Shown piece by piece: positions 33,232-40,374 of a DNA stretch of 40,482 bases. Position 1 is the stretch's first letter, and each line of letters begins with the position of its first letter. Below the pieces are notes generated by a model, which was not told the DNA's origin, made no database searches, and was given only the letters and a program-made list of their open reading frames with translations. The stretch comes from Hespellia sp. (GTDB lineage Bacteria; Bacillota; Clostridia; Lachnospirales; Lachnospiraceae), in contig JAQUVD010000032.1 in the NCBI GenBank assembly GCA_028693555.1, forward strand, positions 1 through 40,482, in the 5' to 3' direction. The position numbers and the translations under genes are program-made.

Positions 33232-33538
33232 ATTCATGGGAATCTACTGATTTGAAGGAATCTGTGAGCGTGGAGAATTGTGTCGGCACGGACATTTAAT
33301 GGGAGTTGTAGTGTTACTTAATAAAAACAATCAAGTATGATGGAGAGGCGCTTTGTACTTCATGTACAAAGTGTCAGTGATGTGAAGTGCTGGAATCATC
33401 AGATTCCAGCGCGCCTCATCACGGTGCTTCATCATGCCTGATTGTTTTTATTTAGTAACTCTAGACTTTCATTATCGTCCGAAACGACATAATGCTCCGC
33501 GCACACAGATGGACTTCAACCAGAATACAACCATGAAT
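33232..33538 (-). repeat. Long-hairpin repeat element, copy E3
   Basis: A 307-bp copy in the opposite orientation to E2, ending 16 bp before the pst Pho box. The outer ends are ATTCATG and CATGAAT. The left arm segment CTACTGATTTGAAGGAATC is also in E1. The inner AAAAACAATCA pairs with TGATTGTTTTT next to a T run. The tip hairpins are CTTTGTAC-TTCAT-GTACAAAG (33351-33371) and TGGAATC-ATCA-GATTCCA (33391-33408). Read on the minus strand, these align with the E2 hairpins in the same order, with several base pairs swapped as pairs. Confidence 0.8.
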
Positions 33539-33554
33539 TTCAATCTTATAAGAC

Positions 33555-33609
33555 TTTACATACATTTTACAAAAACATGATTTTGCATTTTACATTCCTC
33601 CTTTAAGAT
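33555..33609 (+). promoter_or_regulatory. Pho box and promoter of the pst operon
   Basis: TTTACA copies start at 33555, 33566 and 33589 (steps 11 and 23), with TTTGCA at 33582 next to the last. TAAGAT (33604-33609) follows 9 bp after the last repeat. Spacing matches the 31238-31293 site base for base, including the shared ACATTCC segment after the last repeat. Confidence 0.85.
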
Positions 33610-33670
33610 AGCACTTGTAACGAAAATAAAAGTAAAGCAAGAAAAGCAGAAATAGGAGAGGAATTAAAAA

Positions 33671-34585
33671 ATGAAAATGAAAAAGTTTTTAGCAGTTGCA
33701 GCAGCAGTAAGTATGGTAGCTTCTTTAGCAGTTGGATGCGGAAGCAAAGCAGATACAACGACAGGAAGTACAGTTTCAACAGATTCAGCATCAGCTTGGG
33801 ATAGCTCAATGGACATCACAGTTGTTTCCAGAGAAGATGGTTCAGGAACAAGAGGAGCATTCATCGAGTTATTCGGAGTAGAAGAAAAAGACGCTTCTGG
33901 AGAAAAAGTTGATAATACAACAACAGACGCTCAGATCACAAACAGCACATCTGTTATGATGACAACTGTTGCAGGTGATGAGTATGCAATCGGTTATGTA
34001 TCACTTGGTTCATTAGATGACAGTGTAAAAGCATTGAAGATCGACGGAGCAGAGGCAACAGCAGAAAATGTAAAATCAGGAGACTATAAAGTTTCAAGAC
34101 CTTTTAATGTATTAACAAAAGACGGAGCAAACAATGAAGTTGCTACAGATTTCTTAGCATTCATCATGAGCACAGAGGGTCAGGCAGTTGTAGAAGACAA
34201 CGGATATATTGCAGTAGATGATGTGACAGCTTATGCAGGAACAAAACCATCCGGTAAATGTGTTGTTGGTGGTTCTTCATCTGTATCACCGGTTATGGAA
34301 AAATTAGTAGAAGCTTATAAAGCAGTGAACACAAACGCAGAAATCGAACTTCAGACAACAGACTCAACAACAGGTGTTACATCAACTCAGGACGGAAGCT
34401 ATGATATCGGTATGGCATCAAGAGAATTAAAAGATGATGAGACAGGTGTGACAGCTACAGTAATCGCAACAGATGGTATCGCAGTAATTGTAAATAACGA
34501 CAGTGATGTAGAAGAACTGACATCTGATCAGGTAAAATCAATCTACACAGGTGAAGCTCTTACATGGGATGAGGTATTGAAATAG
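33671..34585 (+). CDS. pstS: Phosphate ABC transporter substrate-binding protein PstS, circularly permuted
   Basis: A 304-aa phosphate-binding lipoprotein (signal MKMKKFLAVAAAVSMVASLA, lipobox AVGC). The first block of the mature protein is VVSREDGSGTRGAF (Asp56), which in classical PstS lies in the second half. Next come YAIGYVSLGSL and EGQAVVEDNGYIAV, the normal C-terminal half. Then GGSSSVSPVMEKLVEAYK (from residue 200) and YDIGMASRELK, the normal N-terminal start. It ends at IYTGEALTWDEVLK, the normal middle. All phosphate-loop motifs are present, so it should be functional. Shine-Dalgarno AGGAGAGG. It heads pstSCAB-phoU behind a Pho box. Confidence 0.92.
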   Translation: MKMKKFLAVAAAVSMVASLAVGCGSKADTTTGSTVSTDSASAWDSSMDITVVSREDGSGTRGAFIELFGVEEKDASGEKVDNTTTDAQITNSTSVMMTTVAGDEYAIGYVSLGSLDDSVKALKIDGAEATAENVKSGDYKVSRPFNVLTKDGANNEVATDFLAFIMSTEGQAVVEDNGYIAVDDVTAYAGTKPSGKCVVGGSSSVSPVMEKLVEAYKAVNTNAEIELQTTDSTTGVTSTQDGSYDIGMASRELKDDETGVTATVIATDGIAVIVNNDSDVEELTSDQVKSIYTGEALTWDEVLK

Positions 34586-34586
34586 T

Positions 34587-35465
34587 ATGAAATCAAAAGC
34601 ATGGACTGAAAAATTCATGCAGGGAGTATTCTTTATCGCCGCATGTGCTTCGGTGCTTGCGGTAGCTCTCATTTGTATCTTCCTTTTTGCAAATGGACTT
34701 CCTGCAATGAAAGAAATTGGATTTGTAAAATTCCTGACAGGAACTGTTTGGAGACCAAATAATGACCTGTATGGTATTTTGCCAATGATCATTGGAAGTA
34801 TTTACATTACAGCAGGGGCGATTTTATTCGGTGTTCCAACAGGGATTTTAACAGCGGTATTTATGGCAAAGTATTGCCCGAAAGTAATCTACAAACCATT
34901 AAAATCAGCAACAGAACTTCTTGCAGGTATTCCATCTGTAATTTATGGTTTCTTTGGATTGGTTGTATTAGTGCCTCTCATTAGAAATACGGGAAGAAGT
35001 ATGGGATTCTCCGGAAACGGAAGCAGTATTTTAACAGCATCTTTATTATTAGGCATGATGATTCTGCCAACGATCATTGGACTTACAGAATCAGCAATTC
35101 GTGCGGTGCCGGATCAGTATTACGAGGGTGCTCTTGCACTTGGCGCAACGCATGAAAGAAGCATTTTTAAAGTTATCATTCCGGCAGCAAAATCCGGTGT
35201 CATCGCAGGAATTGTTCTTGGAATCGGACGTGCAATCGGCGAGACAATGGCAGTAATTATGGTAGCCGGGAATCAGGCAAGAATGCCATCCGGTATCTTA
35301 AAAGGTATCCGTACGATGACAGCCAACATTGTAATTGAAATGGGATATGCAAGCGGTCTTCACAGAGAAGCACTGATTGCTACAGGAGTTGTACTCTTCG
35401 TATTTATCTTAATCATTAACTTTAGTGTGGCATTATTAAAGGGGAGGGCAGGAAAGAATGATTAA
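34587..35465 (+). CDS. pstC: Phosphate ABC transporter permease PstC
   Basis: A 292-aa inner-membrane permease. About six membrane helices begin at residue 10. Characteristic blocks are FLTGTVWRP, ELLAGIPSVIYGFFGLVVLVP and the ATPase-docking loop region YYEGALALGATHERSIFKVIIPAAKSG, followed by GIGRAIGETMAVIMVAGN. It starts 1 bp after the pstS stop and overlaps pstA by 8 bp. Confidence 0.95.
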   Translation: MKSKAWTEKFMQGVFFIAACASVLAVALICIFLFANGLPAMKEIGFVKFLTGTVWRPNNDLYGILPMIIGSIYITAGAILFGVPTGILTAVFMAKYCPKVIYKPLKSATELLAGIPSVIYGFFGLVVLVPLIRNTGRSMGFSGNGSSILTASLLLGMMILPTIIGLTESAIRAVPDQYYEGALALGATHERSIFKVIIPAAKSGVIAGIVLGIGRAIGETMAVIMVAGNQARMPSGILKGIRTMTANIVIEMGYASGLHREALIATGVVLFVFILIINFSVALLKGRAGKND

Positions 35466-36318
35466 TCAGGAAACAATTGGAAGTAAAATGAAATCCTACC
35501 TTCGCAAACCGGGATCGCTCATTATGATGTTACTTGTCGTTTTAGCATCCATTATCACATTTGCAGTACTTATCTTTCTCATCGTCTACATTTTAGTACA
35601 TGGTGTGCCATATTTGAAACCATCGTTATTTTCACTGACCTATACATCAGATAATGCATCATTGATGCCGGCGCTGATTAATACAGTGAGTATGACGTTA
35701 CTCTCTCTTCTGGTTGCAGTACCACTTGGAATCTTTGCAGCAATTTTTCTTGTGGAGTATGCATCGAGAGGAAATAAATTTTTGGGTGTAATCAGACTGA
35801 CAACAGAAACACTGTCTGGTATTCCATCCATTGTATATGGATTATTCGGAATGTTATTCTTCGTGAATACACTGGGCTGGGGATTTTCACTTCTAGCAGG
35901 CGCATTTACACTGGCAATTATGGTACTGCCGGCGATTATGCGAACAACTGAGGAAGCATTAAAAGCCATCCCGGATTCTTTTCGAGAAGGAAGTTTTGGC
36001 TTAGGTGCGGGCAAGCTTCGTACCGTCTTTCGAATCGTTCTTCCGTCGGCAGTGCCAGGAATTTTGGCAGGTGTCATCCTGGCAGTCGGAAGAATTGTAG
36101 GAGAAACCGCAGCATTAATATATACAGCAGGTACAGTCGCACAGGTACCATCCAGTGCGATGGGATCGGGACGAACTCTTGCAGTACATATGTACAATCT
36201 TGCAAGTGAAGGTCTCTACATGGATCAGGCATATGCAACTGCAGTCATTCTGCTTGTGTTAGTGGTAGGCATCAATACCTTATCTAACGTGATAGCGAAG
36301 AGATTAACGAAAAGCTAG
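35458..36318 (+). CDS. pstA: Phosphate ABC transporter permease PstA
   Basis: A 286-aa permease partner of PstC with about six membrane helices. Blocks: TETLSGIPSIVYGLFGMLFF, RTTEEALKAIPDSFREGSFGLGAGKLRTVFRIVLPSA (docking loop) and AVGRIVGETAALIYTAG. Its ATG lies in the end of pstC. It is separated from pstB by an unusual 109-bp gap that holds two matched hairpins. Confidence 0.95.
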   Translation: MINQETIGSKMKSYLRKPGSLIMMLLVVLASIITFAVLIFLIVYILVHGVPYLKPSLFSLTYTSDNASLMPALINTVSMTLLSLLVAVPLGIFAAIFLVEYASRGNKFLGVIRLTTETLSGIPSIVYGLFGMLFFVNTLGWGFSLLAGAFTLAIMVLPAIMRTTEEALKAIPDSFREGSFGLGAGKLRTVFRIVLPSAVPGILAGVILAVGRIVGETAALIYTAGTVAQVPSSAMGSGRTLAVHMYNLASEGLYMDQAYATAVILLVLVVGINTLSNVIAKRLTKS

Positions 36319-36320
36319 AA

Positions 36321-36404
36321 CACTTAGCGAAGTATTTATGAGCTTAGTGTGAAGCTTGTTCGAAGGTAACTTGGCGAGGTGGTTTCGAGCCTAGTGAATC
36401 GAAC
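36321..36404 (+). other. Two matched hairpins between pstA and pstB (possible RNA element)
   Basis: Hairpin 1 (36321-36349) and hairpin 2 (36369-36395) have the same build: a 3-4 bp outer stem (ACT with AGT), one T-T mismatch, three pairs (AGC/GCT or GGC/GCC), a tandem G-A step (GA opposite GA), one closing pair (A-T or G-C) and a 7-nt loop (GTATTTA or GTGGTTT). Where the two differ in the stem, both sides change together. GTTCGA (36358-36363) and TCGAAC (36399-36404) enclose hairpin 2. No T run follows, so it is not a terminator. The pstB Shine-Dalgarno (GAAAGGA) lies just after. It could act as an mRNA processing or stability element, a protein-binding site or an interspersed repeat. Confidence 0.6.
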
Positions 36405-36427
36405 TTTATTAGCGAAAGGATAACGAA

Positions 36428-37177
36428 ATGGATAAAATAAATATCAAAAATGTGAATCTTCATTATGATGATTTTCATGCTTTGAAAGATGTCAGTATTG
36501 ATATTGAAGCAAATAAAATCACTGCATTTATCGGACCGAGTGGTTGCGGTAAATCAACATTGTTAAAATCAATCAACCGTATGAATGATCTGGTTGAGGG
36601 ATGTAAAATTGACGGACAGTTCTTATTAGACGGCGTCGACCTCTACAAAGATATTGATGTCAATTTACTTCGTAAACGTGTGGGAATGGTTTTTCAGAAA
36701 CCAAATCCATTTCCAATGAGCATTTATGACAATATTGCATTTGGACCGCGAACACATGGCATTCGTTCAAAAGCAAAATTAGATGACATTGTAGAAAAAT
36801 CGCTGCGTGATGCAGCAATCTGGGAAGAGACAAAGGATCGTCTGAAAAAGAGCGCGCTTGGAATGTCAGGTGGACAGCAGCAGCGTCTCTGCATCGCGAG
36901 AGCATTGGCAGTCGAGCCGGAAGTTCTTCTGATGGATGAGCCGACGTCAGCACTGGACCCGATTTCCACTTCTAAGATCGAAGATCTGGTTATGGAGTTA
37001 AAGAATCAGTATACAATCGTAATGGTAACGCATAATATGCAACAGGCAGTGCGTGTATCTGACAATACTGCATTCTTTCTGCTGGGAGAGGTAATCGAAT
37101 ACAATGACACAGAAACATTGTTCTCTACACCGGCGGAGAAGAAGACAGAAGACTATATTACAGGAAGGTTTGGTTGA
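36428..37177 (+). CDS. pstB: Phosphate ABC transporter ATPase PstB
   Basis: A 249-aa ATPase of standard PstB length. Walker A is GPSGCGKS (about residues 36-43), the Q loop [14 protein letters not shown], the signature MSGGQQQR, Walker [13 protein letters not shown] and the H loop VTHNMQQA. The [14 protein letters not shown] block is diagnostic of PstB. It follows pstA after a gap holding two structured hairpins and slightly overlaps or abuts phoU. Confidence 0.97.
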   Translation: MDKINIKNVNLHYDDFHALKDVSIDIEANKITAFIGPSGCGKSTLLKSINRMNDLVEGCKIDGQFLLDGVDLYKDIDVNLLRKRVGMVFQKPNPFPMSIYDNIAFGPRTHGIRSKAKLDDIVEKSLRDAAIWEETKDRLKKSALGMSGGQQQRLCIARALAVEPEVLLMDEPTSALDPISTSKIEDLVMELKNQYTIVMVTHNMQQAVRVSDNTAFFLLGEVIEYNDTETLFSTPAEKKTEDYITGRFG

Positions 37178-37182
37178 TTCAT

Positions 37183-37839
37183 ATGCGAAATAAATTTGAC
37201 GAACAGTTACAATTGCTGGATGAAATGCTTACTCATATGGGTGAGTTGTGTGAGCTTGCAATTTCGAAAGCGACAAAGGCCCTTCAGGCTGGAGATACGG
37301 CAGCAGCCAAGGCAATTATGGCAGCCGATGAAGAGATTGACCAGTTGGAAAAGGATATCGAACGCCTCTGCTTGAAGCTTCTTCTTCAGCAGCAGCCGGT
37401 TGCGAAGGATCTTCGCAGAATCTCGGCAGCACTAAAAATGATTACAGATATGGAGCGTATCGGCGATCAGACATCGGACATCGCTGAAATTATCATCACA
37501 TCCAATATTTCCGAGGAACTGATAGATATAGAAGAAATCAGTAAGATGGCGCTGGCGGCAAGTAAGATGGTAAGAGACAGTGTGTCTGCCTATGTGGAGC
37601 GAAATTTAGAACTTGCAACAGAGGTTCAGGCATCGGATGATACTGTAGATCAGATGTTTGATGATATTAAATCAACATTAGTGGACAAACTTGCTGAGAA
37701 CAAGGGGCAGGACGGCTCCGTTGGAATTGATCTGATTATGATTACAAAGTACTTAGAACGTATCGGTGACCATGCAACGAATATTGCAGAGTGGGTAGAA
37801 TTCTCAATCACCGGAGTTCATAAAGATTCTCAGATTTAG
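37183..37839 (+). CDS. phoU: Phosphate signalling regulator PhoU
   Basis: A 218-aa all-helical protein of two PhoU repeats (each about 100 residues). The metal-binding signatures are E-x-x-x-D type: ITDMERIGDQTSDIAE and ITKYLERIGDHATNIAEW. It links Pst activity to the Pho kinase and restrains the response when phosphate is plentiful. The chosen start is the ATG at 37183 (MRNKFDEQL, typical of the family). A TTG at 37174 overlapping the pstB stop is closer to AGGAAGG and would add three residues. Confidence 0.95.
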   Translation: MRNKFDEQLQLLDEMLTHMGELCELAISKATKALQAGDTAAAKAIMAADEEIDQLEKDIERLCLKLLLQQQPVAKDLRRISAALKMITDMERIGDQTSDIAEIIITSNISEELIDIEEISKMALAASKMVRDSVSAYVERNLELATEVQASDDTVDQMFDDIKSTLVDKLAENKGQDGSVGIDLIMITKYLERIGDHATNIAEWVEFSITGVHKDSQI

Positions 37840-37856
37840 AGGATAGGGGATTGTAT

Positions 37857-38534
37857 ATGATTTTTTGTGTGGAAGATGATATGAGTATTCGTGAATTGGT
37901 GAGCTATACATTGGAGACAACTGGTCTGCAGACACAGGGGTTTGAAGATGGCGCATCCATGCTGGAAACATTGCAGACGATGCGGCCGGACCTGATTTTG
38001 CTTGATGTTATGCTGCCGGGCGAAGATGGAATATCAATTCTGAACAAACTAAAATCAGAACCGGAATCGAAACACATTCCGGTCATCATGGTAACAGCAA
38101 AGGGCAGCGAATACGATAAAGTTGTTGGGCTGGATTCCGGCGCGGATGACTATGTCACGAAGCCTTTTGGCATGATGGAGTTAGTATCGAGAGTAAAGGC
38201 GGTGCTTCGAAGAAGCCACCAGGGAAATATAGAAGAAATGGAAGAGGTATTGACGGCAGGTGAGATAACGCTCGACATCAAAAAACATGAGGTGTGTGTC
38301 GGCAGCAGAAAAGTACCTCTGACATTAAAAGAGTTTGGGCTTTTGGAAAGACTGATGAAGAATCGAAATGTTGTGCTGACGAGAAATCAGCTCCTTACGG
38401 AAATTTGGGGATATGATTTCGGCGGAGAGACCAGAACCGTTGATGTGCATGTAAGAACGCTGCGGCAGAAGCTTGGGGTAGAGGCAGATATTATTGAGAC
38501 GGTTCGAGGTGTCGGGTATCGGATATCAGCTTGA
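37857..38534 (+). CDS. PhoB/PhoP-type response regulator (second copy, no adjacent kinase)
   Basis: A 225-aa OmpR-family regulator closely similar to the one at 29219. Both start MI(Y/F)CVEDDM(N/S)IREL and share LDVMLPGEDGI or LDIMLPGEDGI, a TAKG(T/S)EYDKV(I/V)GLDSGADDYVTKPFGMMELVSR run and the winged-helix TRTVDVH(I/V)RTLRQKL. The start was set at the ATG at 37857 (after AGGGGA) to match the paralogue; an in-frame TTG at 37851 is unlikely. It closes the pst-phoU unit, 17 bp after phoU. No kinase gene follows, and an IS30 element lies 188 bp downstream. Confidence 0.92.
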   Translation: MIFCVEDDMSIRELVSYTLETTGLQTQGFEDGASMLETLQTMRPDLILLDVMLPGEDGISILNKLKSEPESKHIPVIMVTAKGSEYDKVVGLDSGADDYVTKPFGMMELVSRVKAVLRRSHQGNIEEMEEVLTAGEITLDIKKHEVCVGSRKVPLTLKEFGLLERLMKNRNVVLTRNQLLTEIWGYDFGGETRTVDVHVRTLRQKLGVEADIIETVRGVGYRISA

Positions 38535-38721
38535 ATTCAAGGAATTGAAAGGCAATGCTGACGCATTCTCGTTACTTTAGTTGTGAGTTAGGTTACCGCA
38601 GTAAATCTGCGGAACTTAATTCTATTTTGCACCTTAACAACTTCATATATTTATCGTATAATGAACCCAGAAGCACCCAAAATACAAGTTTTACTGCATT
38701 CTAAGTGGGCATCTGAAAATA
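38535..38721. other. Gap between the second regulator and the IS30 element
   Basis: No gene. A small hairpin CCGCAG-TAAAT-CTGCGG (38596-38612) lacks a close T run and may terminate weakly. A good + strand promoter (38634-38662) follows and points into the IS30 element. Confidence 0.5.
38634..38662 (+). promoter_or_regulatory. Promoter facing the IS30 insertion
   Basis: TTAACA (38634-38639) and a perfect TATAAT (38657-38662) are exactly 17 bp apart. No gene follows on this strand before the insertion sequence, so the natural target was probably displaced or is a short RNA. Confidence 0.55.
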
Positions 38722-40237
38722 GTGTGCGAGACTAAATTCCACATGCCTTTGTGTAAGACTAAATTCTGGTGCAGTGAAATCTGCCTGTGCTTGTACTATT
38801 TTATTTTAATAAGTTTGGACAAAGCATAACGTCGTCAGGCGCGATTGCCGTTAAGTCAAGTGCTTCATGTAGCGTATTGTCCAAGAGTAAAAGAGAGAGT
38901 TCATATGGGCTATGTCCATTTAGACTGTCTCTTTTCTCGTTATTAATGTGATTCATCATAAGTCTGATTTTATCATCATCTAAATCAATGAATGTACTTC
39001 CTTTTGGTTTGATGTAACGTATATACTCATGGTTTTTTTCGCAGACACCCTTTTGCCAAAAGCTGTATGGGTCACAATAAAACACCGTCGTACTTTTGGT
39101 TCCATCACAGAATTCTTCCATTTCCGTGCGTGCAGAGAATTCTGAACCACCATCCGTAAGAATAACTGGAAAAAGTCTTTTGAATGCTTCCTGCCCCAAT
39201 ACAGTTTCAAGCCAGATAAAGACTTCAAGTACACACTCCTGATCCTCCATGAGAAACATCAGCATTAGATTACAGTTGCGAAAAGTAAACGTTAAAATCG
39301 TAGGACTTTCACATTGCTTACCTTCGACACAATCCATTTCTACAACATTCGTATCTGGATGTTCTTTTATGTATGCTTCAAAATCTTCATAGTTATGATC
39401 GATTCGATAAGAACGATTCTTAGCGCTGGTCAGTGTTGATGTCTTGCGCTTTTTGTAACGAACCACACGTCTTAAATCGCCATTTCTCACATCAAAGATA
39501 CAAGAGTCAATGTAGGAATAGAGTGTTCTTCTGGAACAGCCCAACTCTTCAGCGTGTGTTGCATAAATATGTCCAATAGACTGGTGATTGTCCTTAATTA
39601 GAAGAACAAGCAAGTCATTCATTTCCTGAATGCTTTGCGGAGTCTGGTTGATTCCAGCTCTACATTCTATCAGAACGCTGCGATACTCATCATGTGCATA
39701 CTTGGAAGAGTAAAATGTTCTTTGCATAAGACAGTGAGTTTTCTTTGTACACCCGTTGCAGACGTAAGGTAGTTTTAAGAGCTTTTTACATTCAGGTACT
39801 TCATAGCTGGGGCATATATCTATGCATCGCATATTTGGCTTTCTGCAGATTTTACAAAGAGTTCCACACTGCTCATCACATAAACAAGTGAGCTTGCATT
39901 TTTTTCTATGAGCACAGGGTGGGTTTGTGTACCCCGGATCAGGACGTTCTTTTGTGCGGGCATGAAGCCTTACTTCTTTTGAAACTGTTGATGGATCTTT
40001 ACCGATCATCCTCCCAATTTCAGAGAAGGATTTGTTTTCAGTAAGTCCCTTTTCAATATCAACACATTGTTGAAATGTCAAATGTTTCTGATTGCCTTTT
40101 GGATTCATAATGAGCTCCTATCTGCACAGGCAGGCAAACAGCTGCAATTACATTATAAGGAGTAACAGTGTCAAAAGGCAATATGGCAAATATGTGTGCA
40201 AGAGTAATTTCCAGATATATGGAATTTACTCTTACAC
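38722..40237 (-). mobile_element. IS30-family insertion sequence
   Basis: About 1.5 kb around an intact transposase gene. The left end GTGTGCGAGACTAAATTCC (38722-38740) matches the right end GGAATTTACTCTTACAC (40221-40237) as inverted repeats. Each end carries a second inner copy: GTGTAAGACTAAATTCTGG at 38751-38769 (direct), and GTGTGCAAGAGTAATTTCC starting near 40194 (inverted to the outer right copy). No clear target duplication could be seen, so the exact borders are approximate. Confidence 0.7.
38801..40108 (-). CDS. IS30-family transposase
   Basis: A 435-aa DDE transposase, apparently intact. The N-terminal helix-turn-helix is typical of IS30 (LTFQQCVDIEKGLTENKSFSEIGRMIGKDPSTVSKEV). A Cys-rich region (about residues 55-130, many CxxC-like pairs) looks like zinc fingers. 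The catalytic acids are Asp258 (VEMDCVEG), Asp319 (ILTDGGSEF) and about Glu357 (GVCEKNHEYIR). The Asp-Glu spacing is slightly longer than the usual 33 residues of IS30 because of an insertion near FCDGTKS. It lies between inverted repeats. Confidence 0.93.
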   Translation of the reverse strand: MNPKGNQKHLTFQQCVDIEKGLTENKSFSEIGRMIGKDPSTVSKEVRLHARTKERPDPGYTNPPCAHRKKCKLTCLCDEQCGTLCKICRKPNMRCIDICPSYEVPECKKLLKLPYVCNGCTKKTHCLMQRTFYSSKYAHDEYRSVLIECRAGINQTPQSIQEMNDLLVLLIKDNHQSIGHIYATHAEELGCSRRTLYSYIDSCIFDVRNGDLRRVVRYKKRKTSTLTSAKNRSYRIDHNYEDFEAYIKEHPDTNVVEMDCVEGKQCESPTILTFTFRNCNLMLMFLMEDQECVLEVFIWLETVLGQEAFKRLFPVILTDGGSEFSARTEMEEFCDGTKSTTVFYCDPYSFWQKGVCEKNHEYIRYIKPKGSTFIDLDDDKIRLMMNHINNEKRDSLNGHSPYELSLLLLDNTLHEALDLTAIAPDDVMLCPNLLK

Positions 40238-40346
40238 GAGGTGCTAAACTGGAATTTAAAATTACATTTTAGTGACTTTCACGAATTGATTTCGAACTAT
40301 TTTACATAACACGAAGCAGAACGTACATTCGAAAATGCCTTGATTT

Positions 40347-40360
40347 ATATGCTTGCATAT
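40347..40360. repeat. Subterminal hairpin of the IS200/IS605-type element (left end)
   Basis: ATATGC-TT-GCATAT is a perfect palindrome 14 bp before the transposase start, in the position of the left-end hairpin that TnpA of this family recognises as single-stranded DNA. The exact cleavage site cannot be fixed here. Confidence 0.5.
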
Positions 40361-40374
40361 GGTATTATATGTAT

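Noticed and set aside
32853-33538. The region of E2 and E3 considered as a CRISPR array or as a tRNA cluster
   Set aside because: The repeats are inverted, not regularly spaced direct repeats, and no cloverleaf with a CCA-type acceptor or T-loop signature is present.
40241-40259. A further piece (GTGCTAAACTGG...) after the IS30 right end as the true terminus
   Set aside because: It matches the left end less well than the copy at 40221-40237, and no target duplication supports either border.
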